DNA from: Alicyclobacillus hesperidum
GTDB taxonomy: Bacteria; Bacillota; Bacilli; Alicyclobacillales; Alicyclobacillaceae
Direction: 5' to 3'
Assembly (NCBI RefSeq): GCF_900107035.1
Contig: NZ_FNOJ01000002.1
Location: forward strand, 180,632-244,631
DNA: 64,000 nt
Shown: one piece after another, positions 41,579 through 50,464 of the stretch
Position numbering within the stretch: the stretch's first letter is position 1
Layout of the letters: every line of letters starts with the position of its first letter
Program-made: the position numbers and the translations under genes
The notes under the pieces: generated by a model
Databases searched by the model: none
What the model was told of the DNA's origin: nothing
Seen by the model: only the letters and a program-made list of their open reading frames with translations

Positions 41579-42552
41579 TGTACGACAAACTCGCCCGTCG
41601 CACCTTCTTCCATTTGGTTCATGGCGTGCGATACGAACGAGTATTCGCCAGGAGCTGTGAAGAGCAAGTGGATTAGCGCACCATCCCCAGGTGCAACTGT
41701 GCATGTCTGCACGCCATATGAGTTGTTCCTGGGGTCCCCGGACTCCTGTACATCTCTCATAATGGCCCCCACAACGTGAAAGGCGGAAAAGTCATTCGGC
41801 CCTGCATTCACAAACGCAACCGAAATAGGTTGGTTCACTTTGGCAATGAGCGGATGATCGACATACTTGTTCGCTTCACCGTTAAACACTACATATGTTG
41901 GAGTTCCTTTGAAGACTGCGTTGATGTCCAAAGGCTTGTAAAACTCACTTTGTACGATCACGTAATTTGGTGGCATTCCCCCCCGTGGTGTCACGATGAT
42001 GGCACCATACATTCCCTGAGCGATATGTAGAGCCATCGGTGCACTTTCACAGTGGTACACAAACACGCCCGGTGTCGACGCATCAAATTTAATTGTCTTC
42101 GAAGACCCAGGAGGCACATCGGTAAAAGCTTGGTTTGGTGGAATTTGTGCGGCATGAAGATCAATTGAGTGCGCCATGCGTGGATCTAAGTTCACCAAGG
42201 TCAGTTTCACATGGTCGCCTTGGCGTAAATAAAGCACAGGGCCAGGGACCGTACCGTCAAACGTCCATGCAGGAAACTGTACCCCGGGTGCGATGGTAAC
42301 CTTGGTCTCTTCAGTGTACATTGTGATTGACACGCAGCTCCCATTGCGTATAACCAGAGCACGTTTTGGCTTTTGATCTATGCCATCTATGGCCAGCGAT
42401 GATTCCGGCGTACGTTGGCTATCCTGATTTCCCCGGAGATCCGGAGTATGCGTTTTTGCATGTGGCGCAAGGCATCCTGTTGCAGCGACCAACAAAGAAG
42501 CCCCAATACTCATGACCGCCCAAAGCCTCGAACTCTTAAGTCGGTGCGGCAT
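41572..42552 (-). CDS. nirK: Copper-containing nitrite reductase (NirK/AniA-like) lipoprotein
   Basis: A 326-residue two-cupredoxin protein with lipobox V-A-A-T-G-C (Cys27), so anchored outside the membrane. All key NirK residues appear: A-H-S-I-D-L-H-A-A (type 1 His, catalytic Asp and type 2 His), V-Y-H-C (type 2 His and type 1 Cys), L-H-I-A-Q-G-M (type 1 His and Met), A-F-H-V-V-G (catalytic His) and F-V-S-H-A-M (third type 2 His). T-F-D-G-T-V-P-G-P and Y-V-V-F-N-G also fit AniA-type enzymes. It would reduce nitrite to NO. AAGGGGGG precedes the ATG; a CRP-type site lies 46 nt upstream, shared with divergent ispH. Confidence 0.85.
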   Translation of the reverse strand: MPHRLKSSRLWAVMSIGASLLVAATGCLAPHAKTHTPDLRGNQDSQRTPESSLAIDGIDQKPKRALVIRNGSCVSITMYTEETKVTIAPGVQFPAWTFDGTVPGPVLYLRQGDHVKLTLVNLDPRMAHSIDLHAAQIPPNQAFTDVPPGSSKTIKFDASTPGVFVYHCESAPMALHIAQGMYGAIIVTPRGGMPPNYVIVQSEFYKPLDINAVFKGTPTYVVFNGEANKYVDHPLIAKVNQPISVAFVNAGPNDFSAFHVVGAIMRDVQESGDPRNNSYGVQTCTVAPGDGALIHLLFTAPGEYSFVSHAMNQMEEGATGEFVVHQ

Positions 42553-42597
42553 AACATCCCCCCTTCTACCATGTTAGCCTGCCTCCCTTTCCCGGCC

Positions 42598-42638
42598 TGT
42601 GACCCAAGTCACGAACCCTCTATGTGATCCGGCACACA
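42598..42638. promoter_or_regulatory. CRP-type operators, site 3 and a half-matching neighbour, between nirK and ispH
   Basis: TGTGA-CCCAAG-TCACG (42598-42613) matches at 9 of 10 positions and is 46 nt before the nirK start. TGTGA-TCCGGC-ACACA (42623-42638) keeps one perfect half and lies 62 nt before the ispH start. Confidence 0.7.
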
Positions 42639-42699
42639 TCCCGCTGTGTGGACTTCTGTCATTCTGAATACGCAGCAAATGAAAAGGGGGGCGAACACG

Positions 42700-43659
42700 A
42701 TGCGCGTCATTCGCATTACACCACGAGGGTATTGCCACGGGGTTGTCGGGGCTATGAACATTGTCCAAACCGCTATCGACAATTCCTCGCTACCTCGCCC
42801 AATTTACATCGTAGGGATGATCGTTCACAACCGCCATGTCGTGGATGCCTTTGATCGTGAGGGCGTCATAACCCTGGACGGTGGAACGCGTGCGCAACTT
42901 CTGGATGAGGTAACGAGTGGTACTGTGATTTTTACCGCTCATGGCGTTTCGCCACAGGTTCGCAAACGTGCAGCGGAACGGGGCTTACACGTGATTGATG
43001 CCACATGCCCCGACGTAGAACGTACGCATGAGTTGATTCGGGATCGCCTCGCAAACGGATATGAAGTGATTTATATCGGCTGCAAAGGCCACCCAGAGCC
43101 AGAAGGGGCAGTAGGGATCGACCCCAAACATGTACATCTCATTGAAACGCCGGCTGATTTGGAAGCACTGCACATCGACTCGGAAAACATTGCGGTGACC
43201 AATCAAACGACTCTAAGCCAGTGGGATACGGCACTACTGATAGAGCAAGTCAAGCGTCGCTTTCCGACGGCCGAAGTGTATAACGAAATCTGCATGGCTA
43301 CACAACTGCGCCAACAAGCTGTTGCCGATCTCGCAGGTCAGGCAGACCTATGCATCGTTGTTGGTGATACGCGCAGCAACAACTCAAATCGCTTAGCGCA
43401 GGTGGCCAAGGAAATTGCTCAAATCCCTGCGCATCTCGTCTCCGACGTGACACAGATCCGGCCTGACTGGTTGCGTGGTGTGCGAACCGTTGCTGTGACA
43501 TCAGGAGCCTCAACCCCGAGTGCGATCACTCGAATGGTCATTGAATACCTGGATCAATTCGATGAAAACGATACGTCGACATGGCAGCCGCAGCGCTCGG
43601 TTCGAGATGCGCAAATACTGCCGAAACCACGTCGCTCGGCGCGAATACACAACGCTTGA
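42700..43659 (+). CDS. ispH: 4-hydroxy-3-methylbut-2-enyl diphosphate reductase (IspH/LytB)
   Basis: The 319-residue enzyme makes IPP and DMAPP in the last step of the MEP isoprenoid pathway, with a [4Fe-4S] cluster. Its three cluster cysteines are visible: R-G-Y-C-H-G near residue 12, D-A-T-C-P-D-V near 97 and N-E-I-C-M-A-T near 198; T-A-H-G-V-S-P and the E-A/E-G-A-V-G segment match too. ATG 42700 follows GGGGGG. It is divergent from nirK and followed by DUF2249 and a membrane protein, an unusual setting that suggests this copy is expressed with the nitrite/NO genes. Whether a second ispH exists elsewhere cannot be seen. Confidence 0.92.
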   Translation: MRVIRITPRGYCHGVVGAMNIVQTAIDNSSLPRPIYIVGMIVHNRHVVDAFDREGVITLDGGTRAQLLDEVTSGTVIFTAHGVSPQVRKRAAERGLHVIDATCPDVERTHELIRDRLANGYEVIYIGCKGHPEPEGAVGIDPKHVHLIETPADLEALHIDSENIAVTNQTTLSQWDTALLIEQVKRRFPTAEVYNEICMATQLRQQAVADLAGQADLCIVVGDTRSNNSNRLAQVAKEIAQIPAHLVSDVTQIRPDWLRGVRTVAVTSGASTPSAITRMVIEYLDQFDENDTSTWQPQRSVRDAQILPKPRRSARIHNA

Positions 43660-43750
43660 TTCTAAATCACACTGTGCCGTAGCTGCGGGATTCGTACACG
43701 ACGGCGCATCGTGACGAAAAAGGAACAATAGTGAGGAAAGGAAGAATTGC

Positions 43751-44011
43751 ATGGATATTGCTGAACAACTGGTGGTGCATCGCAGCGGTGCAGTCTTGAG
43801 CATAGATGCGCGTGAAGCCATTCGCAAGGGATTTCATCCTAGACATGAAATTCTTCAGATGGTAGATGAGGCCCCCGTCGGGACACTATGTGAAATCCAC
43901 ACGCCGCATCGACCTGGGCCGCTTATTTCAGCCATTCAAGGCATGGGATTAAATGTCGTGACTATAGAAGTGGAACCTGGGCACTGGCGGCTACGCGCGA
44001 TGAAGATGTGA
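43751..44011 (+). CDS. DUF2249-like protein
   Basis: An 86-residue protein with D-A-R-E-A-I near residue 19, L-C-E-I-H-T-P-H-R-P-G-P-L-I at 46-59 and V-T-I-E-V-E-P-G-H-W-R-L at the end; these match the second and first DUF2249 copies in this window. GGAAAGGAAG lies before the ATG. It follows ispH by 91 nt and precedes the membrane protein at 44047 by 35 nt, mirroring the DUF2249-membrane pair at 39.4-39.9 kb. Confidence 0.75.
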   Translation: MDIAEQLVVHRSGAVLSIDAREAIRKGFHPRHEILQMVDEAPVGTLCEIHTPHRPGPLISAIQGMGLNVVTIEVEPGHWRLRAMKM

Positions 44012-44046
44012 CACTTGATGAGTAAAAACAAGGAGTCCGATACGGA

Positions 44047-45321
44047 ATGCGTGATGCAATCCCGACAAAAAAGCGTCTTTCAGCTACGGTGTACTACCTC
44101 CTCACAGGTCTGTGTCTGGGTTGGCCCAGCTTGGCTTCACTCGGTGTCCTATTGCCAGACTGGCGGCGCGGCGAGGTGATATTCCCCTTGTCGCTCGCTG
44201 CCATCCACTTGTTCATACTAGGTTCTATGCTCACCGTTGCATTTGGTGTCCTGTTTCAGGTAATACCCATTGCCTTTCAGGCTCCACCCATACCGCGCCA
44301 TGTTCTGTGCTGGCATCTCCCTATACATGTGGCTTCGGTTGCTTCCATGACGGCTGGATTTATCACCTCAAGCTTTACCATTGTCGCAGTAGGTGGAGCT
44401 GTTCTATTCGCAAACACTACCTTATACTTCGCCTTCATCGGTCATCATTATGTTCGGGCACGTAACAAGACGCTCGTGCACCGAATCCTAAGTCTCCCTG
44501 TATCGGTCTTATGGTTCGTCATGCTGCTCGGCCTGTTCCAGGCGACCTTTCCAAACAAGGTATTTCCGGGTGTTTTGTTGACACATATCATACTCGGTGG
44601 TTTAGCATTTTGGGGCGGTCTCGTGATGGTCTTGTCATACAAGTTGGTACCGATGTTCGTCATTAGCCATGGTTGTCGGGTGTCCCTAGCTGGCACCGCC
44701 TCATTCTATTACAGTGGCGTGTTGCTCTGGATTGTCTCAACTTGGTATTCAGTAGGAAACACAGCATACGTGTTGAGAGACGTCGGTACAGCGGCTCTGC
44801 TTATTGGCTTGATATGTTATACACGCGATATGCTTCGGATCGTCATCGTGCGGAAAAAAAGAAGAATTGCCTTCCCCATATATGAAGCCCTGGCTGCAAT
44901 GGCATTGTGTATCGTGGGTGAACTGGGCATTGCGATGTCAACCCTTGTTTCCTTACATTCACTGCTGTTTGTCTCCATCTACGTTTTCGGCTTTGGCGGA
45001 CTCGTGGCTCTCATGTACGCATATATGCAGAAAATCGTCCCCTTTCTGTGGTTTGAATATCGATTCAGCAAACGCCCAGAAAGGAAGACTGCGCCTCTCA
45101 TCGATGATATGGTGCCGCGGCGAACGGCCCTGACCAGTATGCTATTCTATTTTGGGGGCACGATCGTCGGCGCCATCGCGCTCACGGTGGGGAAGGGTAG
45201 CATGGTTAGCTTGGCCTCTTGGGTAAGCGATCTCGCGATGACCGGTGGAAGCATGCTTTTGTTCTTGTCCCTACGCCATGTACTGACAATCGGCGGCAAA
45301 AGACCGGACGACCATCTGTGA
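44047..45321 (+). CDS. Polytopic membrane protein, NnrS/CcoN-like, copy 2
   Basis: The 424-residue protein has about 12 membrane segments and is a paralogue of the protein at 38.1-39.4 kb: A-I-H-L-F-I-L-G-S near 57, L-T-H-I-I-L-G-G near 180, K-L-V-P-M-F-V-I-S-H-G near 202 and K-I-V-P-F-L-W near 335. The helix histidines could bind heme or copper, as in heme-copper oxidase subunit I or NnrS, but CuB and heme ligand sets of a true oxidase or NO reductase cannot be confirmed by eye. It ends one nucleotide from the stop of the convergent membrane-protein gene. Confidence 0.65.
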   Translation: MRDAIPTKKRLSATVYYLLTGLCLGWPSLASLGVLLPDWRRGEVIFPLSLAAIHLFILGSMLTVAFGVLFQVIPIAFQAPPIPRHVLCWHLPIHVASVASMTAGFITSSFTIVAVGGAVLFANTTLYFAFIGHHYVRARNKTLVHRILSLPVSVLWFVMLLGLFQATFPNKVFPGVLLTHIILGGLAFWGGLVMVLSYKLVPMFVISHGCRVSLAGTASFYYSGVLLWIVSTWYSVGNTAYVLRDVGTAALLIGLICYTRDMLRIVIVRKKRRIAFPIYEALAAMALCIVGELGIAMSTLVSLHSLLFVSIYVFGFGGLVALMYAYMQKIVPFLWFEYRFSKRPERKTAPLIDDMVPRRTALTSMLFYFGGTIVGAIALTVGKGSMVSLASWVSDLAMTGGSMLLFLSLRHVLTIGGKRPDDHL

Positions 45322-45322
45322 C

Positions 45323-46633
45323 TCATGCCTTCTGGCTCCGCACAAGGGCAAACACCCAGATTAAGATGAAACCTAAGGCGCCACCCCATGCCAAAGAGCC
45401 ACCGGCGGCGAGAAGCGGAAACGTATGACCTGGAAACCCAAATTGTAACCCGCCAAAGGCCACCACCATCAGCAAAGAACCCAGAATGGAACAGCTGATT
45501 TGGGCCAAAGAGATGACATGCCCAGGCGGTTGCCGGCGCAAGAGATGAGGAAAGAGCATATAGCCAATGCCATACACAAGATTCGTAGCAAAACCAAGAA
45601 ATAGAAGATGCAACGCCAATAAAGAAAAGGGGTTTACGCCACAGATCAACGCAACTCCAAGTGTCACGCAGAATGTCCAGGCAGCTATCCAAGCGATGCG
45701 GCTCGCTCTCGGCGGGTACACACCTGTCATTGTTGGTTTGCATACGAGAGATGCAAGCAGATACATAGCTCCGTATATGACAATGACAGCTCCTAGGATG
45801 CGACTTGCGATGTGTGAAATGACCTCGTCAAAGAATTCACCTGCCACGCCACAAACGATAGCGGCAACCCAAATGTGCTGCAAGCTATTGGCGAGCCTTC
45901 CACCCAAACGAACTTTCATAAAGCGCGGAAAAAGATGAAGCGATACAGCGAAAATGGCACCACCAATCCAACCATAGTACACCAAGAATTCGCTTGCCGG
46001 TGTGGTAGGCATTGTGGTACTAGGGCTGCGAATGACGGATCCAATCATCCATCCTGTCCCTACCAAGAAGAGCATCAGCGAAATGTCTGTTCCTCTTTGC
46101 CCAATGCGATCCGTGCCCTGAAATTGTGGTGAACGGCTCAACGAAGCCAGCACAGGTGTAAGGCTTGTATACTGCTCTCCCTTGTCGACTCGCTCCGACA
46201 TACTACGTAACCGCTCGCGCGCAGCGACTGACAGTAGAATATTTGCAAGAAAAATGACTGGCGCCACACATTGCAACGTGAGACCTAGCACAAGGCCCAA
46301 TCTCCAGCCATAGAGTACTCCGCAAACCGTCAGCGCGATCGCCAGTTCGGCACATGCCACGTGGATCCACCCCACCCAGGCTTTGGGCGGGCGAAGGCCT
46401 GCAGATATCGCGAGCACTGCGTACGTCATCCCGTAGATGAGCATGGTAAGCCATCCAAACGGGTTGATTTCGGCATGAATCATCCCAATTCGCGCCCACG
46501 ATAGCGGCTGAACAGCCATCCATCCCCCTAGACTGGCACCGACAAGGAAGTTCGCAAAAGCTAGGCCCACAAATACCCTCGACAATCTACCGGTAGGACT
46601 CTCCGTGTAGGCTTTCATGTGTCGACCATTCAT
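45323..46633 (-). CDS. Polytopic membrane protein, NnrS/CcoN-like, divergent copy 3
   Basis: About 436 residues and 11-12 membrane segments. It opens with a helix containing G-M-I-H-A-E-I-N-P-F-G-W, has W-I-H-V-A-C-A-E-L near 115 and A-L-H-L-L-F-L-G-F near 350 with a following Y-M-L-F-P-H-L-L-R. The H-x-x-x-N-x-x-G-W helix is reminiscent of CcoN-like heme-copper proteins. It is less similar to the two paralogues in this window. The gene lies 21 nt after the CRP-type regulator gene in the same direction, so they are likely cotranscribed. The start is uncertain (GGGAG touches ATG 46633; ATG 46618 is 15 nt away). Confidence 0.6.
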   Translation of the reverse strand: MNGRHMKAYTESPTGRLSRVFVGLAFANFLVGASLGGWMAVQPLSWARIGMIHAEINPFGWLTMLIYGMTYAVLAISAGLRPPKAWVGWIHVACAELAIALTVCGVLYGWRLGLVLGLTLQCVAPVIFLANILLSVAARERLRSMSERVDKGEQYTSLTPVLASLSRSPQFQGTDRIGQRGTDISLMLFLVGTGWMIGSVIRSPSTTMPTTPASEFLVYYGWIGGAIFAVSLHLFPRFMKVRLGGRLANSLQHIWVAAIVCGVAGEFFDEVISHIASRILGAVIVIYGAMYLLASLVCKPTMTGVYPPRASRIAWIAAWTFCVTLGVALICGVNPFSLLALHLLFLGFATNLVYGIGYMLFPHLLRRQPPGHVISLAQISCSILGSLLMVVAFGGLQFGFPGHTFPLLAAGGSLAWGGALGFILIWVFALVRSQKA

Positions 46634-46654
46634 CTCCCGCCATGCAGCCCTTCG

Positions 46655-47320
46655 TTACAATCTTTCGATGTTGAATATCCATTCATCCCGCTGGCCGCTG
46701 AGCACACCTTCGCGTCGCAACTGGTTCCATATGCGATTGACCGACTCGCGTGTCATGCCAATCATGTTCGCCATTTCTCCGTGCGTGATGGGCAGCTTTA
46801 CATGAATCCCGTCTGCATGCGGCTCCCCATATTCTTCGGCGAAGTGTCGAAGCAGTGCGATCACGCGATCATGTGAATCGTAGGATGCCAATTCCTGCAG
46901 CTTGGACTGTAGCAAGAGAATTCGCTCACCCATCACTCGCATCACTTTGCGTGCAATTTCGGGCTTTTCCGTCAATAACTGATCGAATGGGCGGCAACGA
47001 ATGGACAAGAGAATACTTGACTCCATCGCCTCTGCGGTGGCGGGATACGGGGTGTCTTGAAAAAAACCGACATGCGGGAACATACTGCCACGGCCAAGAA
47101 TATTGATGATATGCTCTCGTCCTTCGTCGTCTACCTTGAACGTCTTAATCAAACCACGGCGAATAAAATAGACAGCTTCCCGCTCTTGCCCTTCCATGAA
47201 AACGTAATCGCCCCGTTGATAGTGGTGCTCAACCGTAAGTTGATAGACGTGTGCCAACTCTTCCGCTGTCAAGTCCTTAAACAGTGAAATCTGCCTTAAG
47301 AGTTCCGCAGACATCGACAC
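46655..47320 (-). CDS. CRP/FNR-family transcriptional regulator
   Basis: About 221 residues: a cyclic-nucleotide-binding-like beta-barrel (1-120), a long helix and a winged helix-turn-helix with T-R-E-S-V-N-R as recognition helix. There is no N-terminal cysteine cluster, so it is not a classical oxygen-sensing FNR, and cAMP-contact residues are not evident. The R-E-x-x-x-R pattern equals that of CRP, which reads GTGA, and five YGTGN-N6-TCACR sites occur before nearby respiratory genes. AGGAGGG lies upstream; GTG 47320 is chosen, with TTG 47323 and ATG 47314 as alternatives. It follows ctaA by 66 nt. Confidence 0.87.
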   Translation of the reverse strand: MSMSAELLRQISLFKDLTAEELAHVYQLTVEHHYQRGDYVFMEGQEREAVYFIRRGLIKTFKVDDEGREHIINILGRGSMFPHVGFFQDTPYPATAEAMESSILLSIRCRPFDQLLTEKPEIARKVMRVMGERILLLQSKLQELASYDSHDRVIALLRHFAEEYGEPHADGIHVKLPITHGEMANMIGMTRESVNRIWNQLRREGVLSGQRDEWIFNIERL

Positions 47321-47386
47321 CAAAGCATCCCTCCTGATGATGCAGTATGGCCAAAGCCAAGAGTCCAAATATCCTATAATCTGACC

Positions 47387-48409
47387 CTAACTGATCCGAA
47401 TCAAGGCTCCACGGTCTTGATGTCGCCGTAGATGGCGCTCTTGTAGCATCGTCCAGCCCAGATAACACTGCGTTGCAAATAGCAAAGAGACGTTCGTCAC
47501 ATGCAATAAAAATGCAATCTCCGAGAGGTGCGTCTCGATGAGAAGCCACCCGAAAAAGGCTTGCAAACAGACAAGCACAAAGGCCGCACAGCTTAAATTC
47601 CACTGTCGTCGATGCGAATGTCGATGGCGCCATGACTGATAGACTAACACTGCCATCCAAATGACATAACCCAGCGCGATCGAACGATGCAAAATGTCAA
47701 TCCATAGCGCTGCCCCCGCAACTGCAAAGGATTCCGTCGGGATCGGGAATCCATGGAAGAAAGATCCATATCCCGTGCTTGCAACATAAGCCCCGACGTA
47801 AATGGCTCCGTACCCGTAAGGGACGGACCACCAAACAAGCCGAGAGAAGGTTCTCGCCCAGCGTTCGCTTTCCTGCTGGTTTCGGTCCATCCACCTGCCA
47901 CCCGCGACGCCCGTTGAGTCGAAACGTCTGCAATCTGCCTGACCGATGACGCCTGTAATCAAGACCATGGCGACGAACGTGATCAAGGCGATGCCCATAT
48001 GCGCTGCCATCACGGCGGGCGGATTGACAAACAATACGGCAAGAGCACCCAGTGCCCCTTCCAATACGACACCAAGCAATGCAAGGCCAAGTAGAATGCG
48101 CACGCTCACAATCTGTCGATATGAACGCCATGCAGCCACGGTAAAGCCAATCAGTACCCCTCCACCCAAGAGCACGCTCAACCGATGAAAGTACTCGATA
48201 AACGTGGCACGGGTCCAAACAGAGGGAATGATCTGCCCATTGCACAAAGGCCAGTTGCGTCCACACCCCATCGCAGAGCCCGTAATGGTATCCGTAAAAC
48301 CAAGTGTATTCACGATAAAGATAAGGACGAGTGTAATCACGGACATCCAGTATATCCTAGAGTGCTTCCGCGGCGAATTTTTTGCACTGCGCCGATGCTC
48401 TGTTTCCAT
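47387..48409 (-). CDS. ctaA: Heme A synthase
   Basis: The 340-residue membrane protein (about 8 segments) converts heme O to heme A for the oxidase. It has the loop cysteine pair C-G-R-N-W-P-L-C near residue 48, F-I-E-Y-F-H-R near 70 and histidines in later helices (A-A-H-M-G-I-A-L near 130, L-L-H-V-T-N near 310) typical of COX15/CtaA. It follows ctaB by 59 nt in the same direction at the end of the quinol oxidase operon. Confidence 0.92.
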   Translation of the reverse strand: METEHRRSAKNSPRKHSRIYWMSVITLVLIFIVNTLGFTDTITGSAMGCGRNWPLCNGQIIPSVWTRATFIEYFHRLSVLLGGGVLIGFTVAAWRSYRQIVSVRILLGLALLGVVLEGALGALAVLFVNPPAVMAAHMGIALITFVAMVLITGVIGQADCRRFDSTGVAGGRWMDRNQQESERWARTFSRLVWWSVPYGYGAIYVGAYVASTGYGSFFHGFPIPTESFAVAGAALWIDILHRSIALGYVIWMAVLVYQSWRHRHSHRRQWNLSCAAFVLVCLQAFFGWLLIETHLSEIAFLLHVTNVSLLFATQCYLGWTMLQERHLRRHQDRGALIRIS

Positions 48410-48468
48410 AGGCGATCACGTCCTTCACGTCACTCGAACGGAAACGTTTTTACAAGGTGTTTATGACA

Positions 48469-49392
48469 TTACACAAGTGCACAAATGGCCATGATTGTGA
48501 AGATTGCCGGAAGATATAAGAGCGAAGCAAAGAAAGTGCGCTTAGCCCATGCGCATTTTGTATCAGGTTCGGCAAGTAGGCGCACGTTGACACAAAGGAA
48601 AGCAAGCCCCAGTACACTCGCCGCTACAAGATAAAGCAACTTCGCGTGCATCACGGGGGTTAAAGCCAATGACGCCGCGAACAATGCAACTGCATACGCC
48701 ACCATCTGAAACTTTGTCGAGCGTGCGCCTTTGATAACAGGCATCATCGGCACACCTGCCCGCGTATAATCCTCGTTCTTGTACAGCGCCAGACCCCAGA
48801 AATGGGAAGGTGTCCACAGAAGGATCACTGCAAACATGAGCCACGCCATTGCACTCAAGTGTCCCGTGATCACAGCCCAGCCAGCCAACGGTGGGAAAGC
48901 CCCTGCCCCCCCGCCGATCACGATATTCTGCGGTGTGCGCCGCTTAAGAAGCATGGTATATATAACGGCGTAGTATACATAGCCCGCTCCTGCCAAAGCT
49001 GCAGAAATCCAGTTCACGGTAAGCGCGAGTAGTAGTATGGATAGAACGCCCAAACCCAATCCAAATATCAGTGCCTTGCGCGGAGTCATCATACCGGCTG
49101 GGAGCGGTCGTTTCGATGTGCGCGTCATGATGGCATCGATATCGCGGTCGTACCACATATTGATGGCGGCTGCCCCGCCAGCAGACAAACCTAACCCCAA
49201 GAGTCCAAGGATGGCCTTAGACACTGACGGGACACCGTGTCCAGCCACGATCATTGCGGCAAAAGCAGTGAATAGCAGAAGTACGGCAATACGTGGTTTG
49301 GTCAACGTTAGATAGGCCTTTGCAACGCTGACCGCACGGGCTACCTTGGATACATCCATTTTTGAAGCTTGATTTGCATGGGAGATACTCAT
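48469..49392 (-). CDS. ctaB: Protoheme IX farnesyltransferase (heme O synthase)
   Basis: A 307-residue UbiA-type prenyltransferase of about 9 membrane segments. The first Asp-rich motif N-M-W-Y-D-R-D-I-D (about 83-91), R-T-S-K-R-P-L-P near 97 and the second motif Y-K-N-E-D-Y near 210 identify CtaB. GGGGAGGTT precedes the ATG. It lies between the oxidase subunit genes and ctaA, supplying heme O for heme A. Confidence 0.95.
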   Translation of the reverse strand: MSISHANQASKMDVSKVARAVSVAKAYLTLTKPRIAVLLLFTAFAAMIVAGHGVPSVSKAILGLLGLGLSAGGAAAINMWYDRDIDAIMTRTSKRPLPAGMMTPRKALIFGLGLGVLSILLLALTVNWISAALAGAGYVYYAVIYTMLLKRRTPQNIVIGGGAGAFPPLAGWAVITGHLSAMAWLMFAVILLWTPSHFWGLALYKNEDYTRAGVPMMPVIKGARSTKFQMVAYAVALFAASLALTPVMHAKLLYLVAASVLGLAFLCVNVRLLAEPDTKCAWAKRTFFASLLYLPAIFTIMAICALV

Positions 49393-49485
49393 AACCTCCC
49401 CACCTTTCCATTCAATTGGTAAGCCCTCTGTTGTTTTGAGGAAACCAGCCGCTTTCGCGCACCAGTTTCCCCATATGGTGTCCTG

Positions 49486-49824
49486 TTACGAAACTTGCGC
49501 CATGAATGCTGGAAAGCCCATAATCCAGACTGACATCAACGCGATCGCGAATGTGAAAATGAGCCCTAAGATTAAAAACAACGCGTGAAACGGCGGGCCG
49601 TCTCCCTCTGTAATGTGCATGAAGAAGTACAACTGAACGACAATTTGAAGTCCGGCCAAGATCGTGAGAACGACAATCAATGGTCCAACGCGCATGGTAT
49701 GCGTGAGTGCCAGGCCAAACGCTATAGCTGTGAGAATCAAGGAACTGAGATAGCCGACAATATACTGAGTGGCTTTGTGCTTTTTGTGCCCCGGCTCCCG
49801 GGTGACGCCGCCGTGCACCGCCAT
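49486..49824 (-). CDS. qoxD: Quinol oxidase subunit IV (QoxD/CyoD-like)
   Basis: The 112-residue protein has three membrane segments and the F-F-M-H-I-T-E-G-D-G-P motif near residue 67, matching the prokaryotic cytochrome oxidase subunit IV family. It lies one nucleotide after qoxC, in the usual qoxABCD order, and is a small assembly/stability subunit. Confidence 0.88.
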   Translation of the reverse strand: MAVHGGVTREPGHKKHKATQYIVGYLSSLILTAIAFGLALTHTMRVGPLIVVLTILAGLQIVVQLYFFMHITEGDGPPFHALFLILGLIFTFAIALMSVWIMGFPAFMAQVS

Positions 49825-49825
49825 G

Positions 49826-50464
49826 TTACATCACCCTCCCTGACAAATAGACGACCGTAAAAATGAACACCCAAACCACATCAAGAAAGTGCCAGTACAG
49901 ATTCACCACGAATACCTTGCGCGCTGTAATCGGTGTAATACCCCTTTTTGCGACCTGCAAAAGCGTCAAGAACATCCACACGAGCCCTACGGTGACGTGG
50001 CTGCCGTGCGTCCCAACCAAGGTGAAAAAGGCGGACAAAAATGCACTTCGCTCCCACGTTGCACCGGAAGCAACGTCGCCGATGAATTCGTGGACCTCCA
50101 ATCCGATAAAGGCGAGACCAAGGGCGATGGTAACAGCAAACCAGGAAACCAGAGCCTTTTTGTTTCCATTACGCATCGCGAGTGTCGACAGTCCGCCAGT
50201 AAAGCTACTTGTCAAAAGGAAAAAGGTCTCAAGAGTAAACCCTGGAATATCAAAGATAGACCGGGCCGTTGGCCCACCGTCCGTGTGTGTGCGAACCACC
50301 AAATAGGTCGCAAATAAGCAACCAAACAACAGCATGTCGGTCGCGAGAAACAACCAGAAACCAAGAATTTTGACAGACTGGTTTGGATCTCTGTACTCCA
50401 GAGGCTTGTCACTCGACGTAACCCCGGAATGACCGCCGTAGATTGCATCTGGCATTGCCATCAT
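49826..50464 (-). CDS. qoxC: Quinol oxidase subunit III
   Basis: The 212-residue membrane protein has five segments, with F-W-L-F-L-A-T-D-M-L-L-F near 40 (the conserved lipid/proton-related Asp), G-L-E-V-H-E-F near 120, F-F-T-L-V-G-T-H-G-S-H-V near 150 and Y-W-H-F-L-D-V-V-W-V at 190. This is subunit III of heme-copper oxidases. Its start overlaps the qoxB stop by 4 nt (ATGA); the GGGAGG site is inside qoxB. Confidence 0.93.
   Translation of the reverse strand: MMAMPDAIYGGHSGVTSSDKPLEYRDPNQSVKILGFWLFLATDMLLFGCLFATYLVVRTHTDGGPTARSIFDIPGFTLETFFLLTSSFTGGLSTLAMRNGNKKALVSWFAVTIALGLAFIGLEVHEFIGDVASGATWERSAFLSAFFTLVGTHGSHVTVGLVWMFLTLLQVAKRGITPITARKVFVVNLYWHFLDVVWVFIFTVVYLSGRVM

Noticed and set aside
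41572..42552. Reading this gene as a laccase-type multicopper oxidase
   Set aside because: Two domains only, no type 3 HCH cluster pattern, and the catalytic Asp and His of NirK are both present.
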